Shown here: piece by piece, positions 1 to 6,230 of the stretch
How the letters are laid out: each line of letters opens with the position of its first letter
How positions within the stretch are numbered: position 1 is the stretch's first letter
NCBI GenBank assembly: GCA_034436035.1
Contig: DAOTVW010000338.1
Location: 1 to 6,635 of the forward strand
Source: UBA4823 sp034436035
Lineage (GTDB): Bacteria; Chloroflexota; Anaerolineae; Anaerolineales; UBA4823
DNA: 6,635 nucleotides
Reading direction: 5' to 3'
Position numbers and translations under genes: made by a program
The notes under the pieces: model-generated
What the model saw: the letters and a program-made list of their open reading frames with translations, nothing else
Databases searched by the model: none
Told to the model about the DNA's origin: nothing

Positions 1-101
1 TTAAAGGGGCGCCTTCCCCCCAAGGTTTCAGAAGCCGCGTGGGCTGAAAGGTTTCCTCCCATTTGCCTCGTGCGGACCGCATTTATCGGCCTTAGAGCTT
101 C

Positions 102-124
102 TTACAATTGGATGCAAATTGTAA
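102..124. repeat. Perfect 8-bp inverted repeat
   Basis: The arms TTACAATT (102-109) and AATTGTAA (117-124) are exact reverse complements around a 7-base loop. No T run follows on either strand, so it is not an intrinsic terminator. It is the first of three closely spaced stems in this flank. Confidence 0.7.
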
Positions 125-167
125 CAGTCGTTGTTCCAATCCTCTTAGGTAGCCCCAAACTTTCGCT

Positions 168-199
168 CCCCTTGTTGCGGCATGTGTCGCAACAAGGGG
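168..199. repeat. Perfect 12-bp GC-rich hairpin
   Basis: The arms CCCCTTGTTGCG (168-179) and CGCAACAAGGGG (188-199) pair without mismatch. On the plus strand a G-U and a C-G pair can extend the stem into the 8-base loop, leaving a tetraloop ATGT. No U-tract follows on either strand, so a classical terminator is unlikely. The last G is also the first base of the next stem at 199-221. A structured RNA element or a protein-binding dyad are both possible. Confidence 0.75.
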
Positions 200-221
200 T
201 CTAATTTCTACTAAGTTAGAC
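199..221 (+). repeat. Short stem-loop resembling a single Cas12a-type CRISPR repeat
   Basis: GTCTAA (199-204) pairs with TTAGAC (216-221). The plus strand also reads AATTTCTACTAAGT at 203-216 followed by TAGAC. The processed Cas12a repeat of the Lachnospiraceae type is AATTTCTACTAAGTGTAGAT, so the match is near complete apart from one missing G and the final base. There is only one copy, no second repeat at spacer distance on either side, and no cas gene. It is at best a degenerate orphan repeat and may be chance. Confidence 0.2.
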
Positions 222-275
222 TCACGACTTTTTGTCTTCTTTTTGCTCTTTAGGTTAATGGGCGAAGTGCTACTT

Positions 276-295
276 AGAGCTAGAAGGCTCTTTTT
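276..295 (+). terminator. Weak terminator-like hairpin, plus strand
   Basis: AGAGC (276-280) and GCTCT (287-291) form a 5-bp stem around a 6-base loop, and the T run extends to 295. The stem is short and no plus-strand gene precedes it in the window, so termination is only a possibility. A very similar AGAGC/GCTCT stem without the T run lies at 1184-1199. Confidence 0.2.
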
Positions 296-332
296 CGTCT
301 GGATCCCAGGGATCAGCTAGCCCAAAAACTCT

Positions 333-1143
333 TTATGAACTGGGACTGAGCTCGATGGACCAGCCGACGCCGGCGAGATAAAAAGGGTCACCATAAGCCT
401 CGTGGAAGAGTTGGCGGGTGAGGTCACCGGAGCAGTGGCAAGGGGCAACTTCCTCCACCCCAAGCTCCTGGAGGGCTCGGATGACTTCCTGGATTTGCTT
501 TTGGGACATCCCAGCCATGTGGAAGCCCCCGACCACAAGGTGGATCTTGTCACCCGTGATTTCCTTCGCTCTTTTGACCATATTCACCACCCCGGGGTGG
601 GCACAGCCGGTGACCACTAGGAGCCCTTTAGGACTTTGCACCACCAATGCTTGCTCCTTGATCCCAGTTCCCATCTCACCAGTCGACCAAACGCCGGGAA
701 TGATCTCCGTGGGACCTTGTATCTTTACGGCTTAAGCCACACAGATCCTGACTCTCTCTTTGAAATCTTTTGGGATAGGGGCGCGAAGGTAGACTACGGG
801 CGCATTGTTTAGCTCAAGGAGGCCGAAGAGACCCCAGTGTGATCGCCATGTATGTGAGAGAGCACCCCGATCTCGGTCCGGTGGGGGTCAATCCCAAAGG
901 TCGCCATTTTGGAAAGGAGGGTCTCGGTGTCCTCGCCAGTATCGAATAGGGTCGTTCTTTTCCTCATGCCCACCACGCAAGCGACCCCAGGCGGTCTGTG
1001 AATTCCCGTTGGGCAAATAGCTATCGTAGAGGACATGAGGGGGCCACTTTCAGCAGCAGGAATCATCCAACCTAGAGCGACCAGAAGGAAAAGATTACAA
1101 ATTAAAAATCCTTTCCCTCTGCCTGCATGCACTCTGCGCTCAT
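333..1143 (-). pseudogene. Decayed MBL-fold metallohydrolase (MJ0301-like family), frameshifted
   Basis: Conceptual pieces of one protein lie in order in different frames. They are: a hydrophobic, signal-peptide-like stretch (GFLICNLFLLVALG, 1070-1111); YDSYLPNGNSQTAWG in another frame (984-1028); then, back in the first frame, VACVVG, TTLFDTG (935-955) and the metal-binding motif HIHGDH (839-856). After HTG the frame breaks at a G run (832-835 on the plus strand), where one missing G would restore HTGGLFGLLEL. A TAA at 732-734 then interrupts the restored frame. From there the C-terminal half is open to its own TAA at 333-335, with TGCAHPG, GGFHM and PCHCSGD, the remaining metal and active-site signatures of this family. 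The family resembles the 7,8-dihydropterin-6-methyl-beta-ribofuranosylaminobenzene phosphate synthase-like MBL proteins, whose substrates are mostly unknown. The 5' end is unclear: ATGs at 1143 and 1128 are both out of frame with the hydrophobic stretch. Several lesions make sequencing error an unlikely full explanation, because neighbouring genes are intact. Confidence 0.85.
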
Positions 1144-1183
1144 GGTCTCCGCAAACACCGAAACCAGTGAATGCCTTGGCCAA

Positions 1184-1307
1184 AGAGCAGATCCGCTCTC
1201 TAGAAGCCTAATCATCTGGCCACTATCGTGGCCTATAAACTCAATAATTTAATATAACAAGCTCTGAGATGGATAAAACAGATGCATTATAAAATGCGTA
1301 CACCATG
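1184..1307. other. Gap between nitrilase gene and MBL pseudogene
   Basis: This AT-rich spacer lies downstream of the operon and upstream of the pseudogene. It holds three small inverted repeats: GCATT/AATGC at 1284-1297, GGCCAC/GTGGCC with a GATA/TATC loop at 1218-1233, and AGAGC/GCTCT at 1184-1199. On the minus strand there is also a poor promoter match for the pseudogene: TTGTTA at 1255-1260, 17 bases, then TATAGG at 1232-1237. None of the hairpins has a strong U-tract. The best candidate for ending the operon transcript is the first, which is followed by TGTTTT. Confidence 0.4.
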
Positions 1308-2105
1308 TTAAATTGTCCAGTTTCTTGCCTGCATAAAAGGATAGGTTGATCGAATATTTCGCAAATATTGCACATCTACCTCGGCCCATATTACTGTTTC
1401 GACATCGGAAGCTTGAGCTATAGCGACGCCCCAAGGATCAATGATAGCGCTACGACCAAGACTGAGTTTCTTCTCTGGGGATTCTCCGACCTGATTGCTT
1501 GCTACTACATATGCCTGGTTCTCAATGGCTCGCGCACGTAGCAGTGGCTCCCAATGATCCTTGCCTGTATACAGAGCGAAAGAAGCGGGCACGAGCAAAA
1601 TTTCTGCCCCCATCCTTGTTAATGTAACATAAAGCTCTGGGAAACGGATGTCAAAACAAATGGATAGCCCTAGCTTCCCCAAGGGGGTCTCTACAGCACA
1701 AGGGGTATGCCCCGGAGAAAAAACTGCAGACTCTTTGTACACGGCTCCATGGATTACAGCGTCAAACAAATGAATTTTGCGATATCGCGCGATTATATGC
1801 CCTTCTGGGTTGATTAACATACTGGTATTATAAATTTTTTCGCCATCCCTTTCAGGTATAGTGCCAGCTAATAACCAAATCTTCAGCTTCTGAGCGAGAT
1901 TCCGTGCCCACTGAGATACCGGGCCGTCTGGTATAGATTCTGCGTAAGCACGCAGTTGTGTGTCTTTGCCTCGGAACGAAAAGTGCTCGGGCAAGACTAC
2001 CAATTTGCAGCCTTGTTGAGCGGCTATTGAGATGAAACGTTCAGCCTTTGCCAGATTACCCTCTCTATCCTCCCCGCTGCACATTTGCACAACGCCAACT
2101 AACAT
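1308..2105 (-). CDS. Nitrilase-superfamily amidohydrolase (carbon-nitrogen hydrolase)
   Basis: The 265-residue product is a complete nitrilase-superfamily enzyme of the Nit1/Nit2 omega-amidase-like size and layout. This fold cleaves C-N bonds of amides or N-carbamoyl groups through a covalent thioester to a cysteine. The catalytic triad is visible as Glu40 (VVLPEHF), Lys110 (YRKIHLFD) and Cys150 (SICFDIRFPEL), with the usual supporting Glu125 (KESAVFSPG) and the conserved HWEPLLRARAIEN helix near 184-196. No signal peptide is present, so it acts in the cytoplasm. The start is ATG at 2105, preceded by AAAGGAGG (2110-2117), which overlaps the stop codon of the upstream creatininase-family gene. 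This implies co-transcription and probably coupled translation. It is the last gene of the operon. Family membership is secure, but the substrate (omega-amide, deaminated glutathione-like, N-carbamoyl or another amide) is not. Linkage to an importer and a second amidohydrolase favours a catabolic or salvage role over housekeeping repair. Confidence 0.92.
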   Translation of the reverse strand: MLVGVVQMCSGEDREGNLAKAERFISIAAQQGCKLVVLPEHFSFRGKDTQLRAYAESIPDGPVSQWARNLAQKLKIWLLAGTIPERDGEKIYNTSMLINPEGHIIARYRKIHLFDAVIHGAVYKESAVFSPGHTPCAVETPLGKLGLSICFDIRFPELYVTLTRMGAEILLVPASFALYTGKDHWEPLLRARAIENQAYVVASNQVGESPEKKLSLGRSAIIDPWGVAIAQASDVETVIWAEVDVQYLRNIRSTYPFMQARNWTI

Positions 2106-2109
2106 TTTG

Positions 2110-2117
2110 CCTCCTTT
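2110..2117 (-). promoter_or_regulatory. Ribosome binding site of the nitrilase gene, overlapping the previous stop
   Basis: The minus strand reads AAAGGAGG, with the core ending five bases before the ATG at 2105. Its first A is the last base of the TAA that ends the creatininase-family gene (2117-2119). Ribosomes finishing that gene would therefore be placed on this site, a typical coupling arrangement. Confidence 0.85.
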
Positions 2118-2836
2118 TATTTATAGTGGTGCATAAGTTCTATCAATGCATTTACACCAGCCTGCACTATTTTCCTCCCTTTTTCTGCGCTAGCAGCTTG
2201 CGGATTTCCGTTCACAGCAGAGTTTATCCGCGGGTTGAGCCGCTGTACAGTAATAACTCCCAGCTGTTTTTTAGTAACTGACGGAGTTTTTGACGGAATA
2301 GCTTCTTTTTGCACTAATTCAGGCATTAAATAAAGCATCACACTTGTCATCAATTCAGAGGCATGTCCCATAGCTTGCTCTATGTCATCTACTACCCCTT
2401 CTGCAAAAGGCCTTAAAAAGCGCCAGATATCAATTTGTATACAAAATACATTGTGTTGTGATTGCAATTCTTCCATAACATACCCAATGCTTTGGACGTT
2501 TCCTGCATGACCATTTAGAAATAAGATTTTTTTGATTCCATGGTGAACTAAGCAGTTAGCGACATCGAGTAAATAGTTTTGCAAAGAATTTGGACTAACG
2601 CTGAGCGTTCCGGGATATTCCAGAAAAGTTGAAGAATAACCTACTGGTATCAGCGGGGTGATAAAGGCAGGAAATTCGAGCGCGACTAATTCAGCTAAAC
2701 GTTCTGCAACGAGCCCATCGGTGCCCAAGGGCAAATGTGGACCATATGCTTCGACTGCTCCAACTGGAATTATAGCCCACTGTATACCCTTTTGGTGTTC
2801 TGCAAACTTCGTCCAGCTTAACCTTTGTATCTGCAT
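2117..2836 (-). CDS. Creatininase-family metal-dependent amidohydrolase
   Basis: The 239-residue product matches the creatininase/MftE/ArfB family along its whole length. These cytoplasmic di-metal enzymes hydrolyse cyclic or linear amides, formamides or peptide ends. Visible motifs are IPVGAVEAYGPHLPLGTD (23-40, with Glu29 and Asp40 as metal ligands), GYSSTFLEYPGTLSV (66-80), FLNGHAGN (106-113, His110), GHASELMTS (157-165, Glu161) and the C-terminal VNGNPQAASAEKGRKI (208-223). Two positions depart from the usual family pattern. The His normally two residues after the first Glu (EQHG or EAHG) is Tyr31, and the His usual before the FPGT motif is Phe71. Either the metal site is altered or this is a subfamily with different chemistry. 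The ATG at 2836 is chosen over a TTG at 2848 because GGAGGT (2841-2846) lies between them. The gene follows the DppC-type permease by 15 bases. The substrate is unknown; creatinine itself cannot be assumed. Confidence 0.9.
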   Translation of the reverse strand: MQIQRLSWTKFAEHQKGIQWAIIPVGAVEAYGPHLPLGTDGLVAERLAELVALEFPAFITPLIPVGYSSTFLEYPGTLSVSPNSLQNYLLDVANCLVHHGIKKILFLNGHAGNVQSIGYVMEELQSQHNVFCIQIDIWRFLRPFAEGVVDDIEQAMGHASELMTSVMLYLMPELVQKEAIPSKTPSVTKKQLGVITVQRLNPRINSAVNGNPQAASAEKGRKIVQAGVNALIELMHHYK

Positions 2837-2840
2837 AATC

Positions 2841-2846
2841 ACCTCC
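2841..2846 (-). promoter_or_regulatory. Ribosome binding site deciding the creatininase-family start
   Basis: The minus strand reads TTGGAGGTGATTATG. GGAGG sits five bases before the ATG at 2836. An upstream in-frame TTG (2846-2848) overlaps the site itself and cannot be served by it, so the shorter protein is the real one. Confidence 0.85.
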
Positions 2847-2851
2847 AAAAT

Positions 2852-3679
2852 TTATTTTTTTGCGCGCAGAAGTTTGGGGTCAACATAATCACGCAATGCA
2901 TCGCCTAAAAGATTACAAGAAAAAATTAAACAAGAAAGTAAGAGAGAAGGGAAAATTATATATGAAGGGGTCATAGCCATGTAACCACGCGCTCTGCCAA
3001 TTATTTGGCCTAGGGAGGCGGTTGGGGGCTTGACCCCTATTCCTAGGAAACTCAACCCAGATTCCAATAACATTGCTGTACCAACAGTTATTGAAAATTG
3101 GACTAATAAGGGTGACAGAATATTCGGCAAAATATATCGTTGAAGTAGGCGCATTTTAGGAACGGCAATCGCCTGTGCAGCCTCGAGAAAAGGCATCCCC
3201 TGGACAACTTTCGTCGCACCATAGGCAAGTCGAGCAAACGCAGGCATCTGCAAAATTCCCAAAACAAGAACGAGGTTGACCACACTGCCGCCAAATAAAC
3301 CGACGACAATTGTTGCTACAATTATGGGGGGGAAAGTTAACAGTAAATCTACAGATCGCATCAATAAAGTGTCGATATAACTGCGAGCCAGCGCACTGAC
3401 CACTCCTAGAACAGTTCCTGAGAATGCGGCTAAGATTGTGGCTCCAAGGGAGATCGCTAACGACGTCCTTGTCCCGACTAGCACACGTGCCAACAAATCG
3501 CGGCCATATTCATCTGTACCAAATATGTGAGCATGTGAGGGGTTTTGCAGACGGCAAGAAATATTCATAGTATTGGGATCAGGTAAAGGTAATATTGGCA
3601 CAGCAAGCGTTGCTATCAAAATACCTCCTAAAAGTGTCAGTCCTATTATAAATCGCAAATCTCTGAATAAATTAATCAT
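2852..3679 (-). CDS. Dipeptide-type ABC importer permease, DppC/OppC family
   Basis: The 275-residue inner-membrane protein is a full-length second permease of a peptide/nickel/opine-type ABC importer. It has the family's N-terminal signature HIFGTDEYGRDLLARVLVGT (51-70) after the first membrane helix (about 10-32), and then further hydrophobic segments. The cytoplasmic EAA loop, starting EAAQAIAVPKMRLLQRYILP (166-185), docks the ATPase subunit. The C-terminal NLLGDALRDYVDP (257-269) is typical of the family. Its ATG at 3679 overlaps the end of the DppB-type gene by 8 bases, and no good Shine-Dalgarno precedes it, so translation is probably coupled to the upstream gene. It should pair with that permease to form the channel. 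The cognate ATPases are not in the window. Confidence 0.93.
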   Translation of the reverse strand: MINLFRDLRFIIGLTLLGGILIATLAVPILPLPDPNTMNISCRLQNPSHAHIFGTDEYGRDLLARVLVGTRTSLAISLGATILAAFSGTVLGVVSALARSYIDTLLMRSVDLLLTFPPIIVATIVVGLFGGSVVNLVLVLGILQMPAFARLAYGATKVVQGMPFLEAAQAIAVPKMRLLQRYILPNILSPLLVQFSITVGTAMLLESGLSFLGIGVKPPTASLGQIIGRARGYMAMTPSYIIFPSLLLSCLIFSCNLLGDALRDYVDPKLLRAKK

Positions 3680-4625
3680 ATCTAATACGTGGATCTAGCA
3701 ATCCATATGTTATATCGACAACACAATTTATCAAACAAACTAACGCCCCTATAACTACTAGAAGAGCCTGAATGATAGGGTAATCGCGGCGAGTAGCACT
3801 TTCTAACAATAAAGAACTAATTCCAGGCCAATTAAAAATCGATTCCACTAAAACGGTTGCGCCTAACAAACGCCCGATTTGAAGTCCAATAAGTGTAACA
3901 ATAGGTATAAGTGCGTTTCGAAGGGCGTGCTGCATTACTACTTTTGACTCTGCTAAGCCTTTGGCGCGCGCAGTTTGAATATAACCCTCGTGTAGAACCT
4001 CCAAGACTGATGAGCGCGTCATGCGCGCGAAAAGGGCCCATTGATTAAGGGCCAGTGTAAATACTGGTAATAACAAATATTTGAAATGTTCTATCGGGTT
4101 AGAACCCAAGGCAATATATCCTCCTGCAGGGAAGTATCTTAATTTGAGAGCAAAAATAAGAATAAGTATAACAGCTAGAACGTATACGGGCACAGCAATG
4201 CCAACGGTAGAAAGGAGGTTAACCGCAAGATCAATTTTGGATCGTCTAAAATATGCTGCCAAAATTCCTGAGGGTATTGCCAATAAGCAAGCTAAGGCCA
4301 AAGAAAATAATATCAACTCTAACGAATTCGGGAGCCTAGAGAAAAGAAGCTTTTGTATTTGCCCATAGCCAAATAGTGACTCTCCGAAATTTCCATGTAC
4401 AATGTCGATGAGCCACGTAGCGTACTGCTTTGCGATTGGCTTATCAAGACCTAATTTTTGTCTAAGTGCTATTATAGCTTCTTCCGAAGCTGTGGATCCC
4501 GCTTCGCCTAAGAGGAGGAGTACAGGATCGCCCGGAAGGAGCCGCGGAAAGAAAAAGGCCAGGGTTGCAATGAGGTATAAGACACCCATTGTAACAAACG
4601 CGCGGCGAATCAAATACGTAGTCAT
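3672..4625 (-). CDS. Dipeptide-type ABC importer permease, DppB/OppB family
   Basis: The 317-residue inner-membrane permease opens with the family's characteristic MTTYLIRRAF helix and FFFPRLLPGDP (24-34). It continues with LRQKLGLDKPIAKQYATWL (54-72) and GNFGESL, the periplasmic segment seen in DppB/OppB. Several hydrophobic helices follow (about 103-126, 137-160, 185-200, 236-258 and 283-309). The EAA-loop region YIQTARAKGLAESKVVMQHA (215-234) runs on into LRNALIP (235-241), and the C-terminus is GLLDPRIRYD. The ATG at 4625 is preferred because homologues begin at this point. A TTG at 4646, seven codons earlier, is in frame but lies in the loop of a strong hairpin. That hairpin ends two bases before the ATG, and no Shine-Dalgarno lies outside it, so initiation is probably weak or depends on melting of the stem. 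The gene overlaps the DppC-type gene by 8 bases. Partners are the binding protein upstream and the second permease downstream. Confidence 0.93.
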   Translation of the reverse strand: MTTYLIRRAFVTMGVLYLIATLAFFFPRLLPGDPVLLLLGEAGSTASEEAIIALRQKLGLDKPIAKQYATWLIDIVHGNFGESLFGYGQIQKLLFSRLPNSLELILFSLALACLLAIPSGILAAYFRRSKIDLAVNLLSTVGIAVPVYVLAVILILIFALKLRYFPAGGYIALGSNPIEHFKYLLLPVFTLALNQWALFARMTRSSVLEVLHEGYIQTARAKGLAESKVVMQHALRNALIPIVTLIGLQIGRLLGATVLVESIFNWPGISSLLLESATRRDYPIIQALLVVIGALVCLINCVVDITYGLLDPRIRYD

Positions 4626-4627
4626 AT

Positions 4628-4661
4628 AGTATACTGCCCCACTCAAGTGGGGCAGTATACT
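4628..4661 (-). promoter_or_regulatory. Perfect 16-bp intergenic hairpin next to the permease ATG
   Basis: The arms AGTATACTGCCCCACT and AGTGGGGCAGTATACT are exact reverse complements with only two bases between them; in RNA about 15 pairs and a 4-base loop would form. The stem lies 24 bases after the binding-protein stop and 2 bases before the permease ATG. No U-tract follows on the minus strand, so it is not a simple terminator. In transporter operons such intergenic stems commonly protect the upstream message or reduce downstream expression so that binding protein exceeds permease. Its closeness to the ATG also suggests hindrance of ribosome binding. An alternative is a dyad bound by a regulator at the DNA level. 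Confidence 0.8.
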
Positions 4662-4685
4662 CTCTTTATGATAGTCTATGCACCT

Positions 4686-6212
4686 TTAATGTTCAATCCA
4701 TACGTACTTGAGCACCGCGCCTGTATATGGACTTAAGAAGCCCAAGAGTTGGGTGAAATCATGAACGTTTTTATGATATGCATATGGTTGCAATCGATAG
4801 CAAAGGAAAATCCACGGGGACAACTCAAGTAATCGAGCCTCAAGGTCATGATAGATCTTTTTCCTTTCCTCCGTGTCAAGTGTAGCTCGTCCTCGGTCAA
4901 GCAAATCATTAACCACCGGGTCATCAAAATATGGGGGATGGCAATAGCGAGAGCCCTTTCCGTAGAAATAAGCGTAGTAAAAATCGGGGTCACTGTAATA
5001 ACCAGATAGGCCGTCAGATGCGATTTCATAATTCCAATCACTACGCCTCTGCACCCGTGTCGGCCAATCGACAAGCTCGAGCTCTACTTTAATCCCCACT
5101 TTTGCTAGTTGTGCTTGGATAACTTCTGCTGGACACCAATGTGTGCTATAAGCAGAAGTGGCAAGAAGCTTTACTGAAAAGCCTTCAGGATAACCTGCCT
5201 CAGCCAGCAGTTCTTTAGCTTTTGTAGGATTGTACTCGAAATAATGCGCGAGATCTTCATTATAAGCCCAGTGTCCCTTAGGAATGAGCGCTCCATATAA
5301 TGGCTCAGCGTACCCTTCAAAGCAGGCGGCGACAATTTCCTCGCGATTTATCGCATAGCTAATCGCACGTCTAACCCTGGGATCTGCAAGGGGGCCTGCA
5401 TTGCAGTTTATGGAAAGGATTTGGAAAAAAGCGGGCTTTAAATCGACACGAAATTCGGGGTTATTTTCTAAGATGGGGATTTGGCGCCATTCAACGTATT
5501 CAATAATGTCAACAGCTCGCGTAAGCAAAGCATTTAAGCGTGCATCTGCGTCAGCAAAGACTTGAAAGAGAATGGAGTCAGTTTTCGGAAGATCTGGTAT
5601 ATAATAATTTTCATTTCTGCTAACCAGTATTTCGACACCAGGAGTAATTCGCACGAGCTTAAATGGCCCTGTACCGTTCATCGTGCTCTTGAGATCTGGG
5701 CCGGATGTCATCCATTTCTCAGACACAATGCTGGCTTCTGGTGTAGCAAGGACTTCCAAAAGCGGGGCAAATGGGCTTTTAAGAGTTATAACCACAGTAT
5801 ATTTATCAGGTGCATCAATTTTGTCAATGATCCCGAGGGTCTCCTTGAGAACGGCCCCTGTCGCAGGATCCAAAATACGCTTAAAACTGTAAACCACGTC
5901 AGAAGCCGTTAGCTCCTCACCTGTGTGAAACTTTACTCCCTGTCGCAAATGAAACACATAAGTAGTAGGATCGATTATCTCAAAAGATTGCGCTAACTGG
6001 GGTTGAATAGCGCCTTCTGAAGTATAGGAAAACAACCCTTCGTAGACTGTTAACTTAACCGTACGAGCTGCAGTGCCTCCCGAGATATGCGGATCCAAAG
6101 TTGGAGGAAAGGCTGATAACCCGAATTTCAAATTGCTAGTTTGGCTATATCCAAGGCTACAACCAAACAACAAAACCAACTCCAATAATGTAATAACTCG
6201 TATAAATTTCAT
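4686..6212 (-). CDS. Family 5 solute-binding protein of a peptide-type ABC importer
   Basis: The 508-residue product is a full-length extracytoplasmic binding protein of the DppA/OppA/NikA family (SBP_bac_5). It begins with a signal sequence MKFIRVITLLELVLLFGC; Cys18 could be lipidated, although Phe at the -2 position of the lipobox is unusual and cleavage after GYS is an alternative. Family signatures follow: FPPTLDPHISGGTAARTVKL (35-54), PQLAQSFEIID (71-81), LRQGVKFHTGEELTASDVVY (89-108), NGTGPFKL (179-186), DPRVRRAISYAINREEI (277-293) and YSDPDFYYAYF (406-416). The protein would capture the solute outside the membrane and hand it to the two permeases encoded next. The ligand class cannot be assigned: family members bind peptides, opines, nickel chelates, glutathione and sugars. 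The ATG at 6212 follows GGAGGTGG and lies just behind a promoter, which excludes a longer TTG start at 6281. It is the first gene of the operon. Confidence 0.93.
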   Translation of the reverse strand: MKFIRVITLLELVLLFGCSLGYSQTSNLKFGLSAFPPTLDPHISGGTAARTVKLTVYEGLFSYTSEGAIQPQLAQSFEIIDPTTYVFHLRQGVKFHTGEELTASDVVYSFKRILDPATGAVLKETLGIIDKIDAPDKYTVVITLKSPFAPLLEVLATPEASIVSEKWMTSGPDLKSTMNGTGPFKLVRITPGVEILVSRNENYYIPDLPKTDSILFQVFADADARLNALLTRAVDIIEYVEWRQIPILENNPEFRVDLKPAFFQILSINCNAGPLADPRVRRAISYAINREEIVAACFEGYAEPLYGALIPKGHWAYNEDLAHYFEYNPTKAKELLAEAGYPEGFSVKLLATSAYSTHWCPAEVIQAQLAKVGIKVELELVDWPTRVQRRSDWNYEIASDGLSGYYSDPDFYYAYFYGKGSRYCHPPYFDDPVVNDLLDRGRATLDTEERKKIYHDLEARLLELSPWIFLCYRLQPYAYHKNVHDFTQLLGFLSPYTGAVLKYVWIEH

Positions 6213-6216
6213 ACAA

Positions 6217-6224
6217 CCACCTCC
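6217..6224 (-). promoter_or_regulatory. Ribosome binding site deciding the binding-protein start
   Basis: The minus strand reads GGAGGTGGTTGTATG, with seven bases between GGAGG and the ATG at 6212. The site is strong and lies downstream of the -10 box, so translation cannot begin at the longer in-frame TTG at 6281. Confidence 0.88.
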
Positions 6225-6230
6225 AAACAA

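Larger units (their letters stand above)
1..332. other. Non-coding left flank rich in hairpins
   Basis: I find no credible protein gene here on either strand, and no tRNA or rRNA signature. What can be seen is a series of inverted repeats: TTTCAG/CTGAAA at 26-49, TTACAATT/AATTGTAA at 102-124, a 12-bp perfect stem at 168-199, GTCTAA/TTAGAC at 199-221, AGAGC/GCTCT followed by a short T run at 276-295, and GATCCC/GGGATC at 302-314. By eye the stretch is more GC-rich than the operon to its right. It could hold a structured RNA or be the debris of decayed genes, like the neighbouring pseudogene. The sequence does not decide between these. Confidence 0.6.

Noticed and set aside
121..160. GTTCCAATCCTCTTAGG stretch reminiscent of GTTTCAATCC-type CRISPR repeats
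   Set aside because: There is a single copy with no regularly spaced partner, so no array can be claimed.
402..1020. Several plus-strand open frames opposite the MBL pseudogene
   Set aside because: They are complements of recognisable MBL-fold sequence, with arginine-, proline- and serine-rich compositions typical of shadow frames.
1218..1233. GGCCAC-GATA-GTGGCC hairpin as the operon terminator
   Set aside because: The stem is only six pairs with no U-tract, and it lies 75 bases past the nitrilase stop; it remains just a small inverted repeat.
4081..4629. Plus-strand open frames opposite the DppB-type permease
   Set aside because: The minus strand encodes a full-length conserved permease here, and the plus frames have no family features.
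4623..4646. Longer permease reading starting at TTG 4646
   Set aside because: The TTG lies in the hairpin loop with no Shine-Dalgarno, and DppB-type proteins begin at the MTTYLIRR position (ATG 4625).
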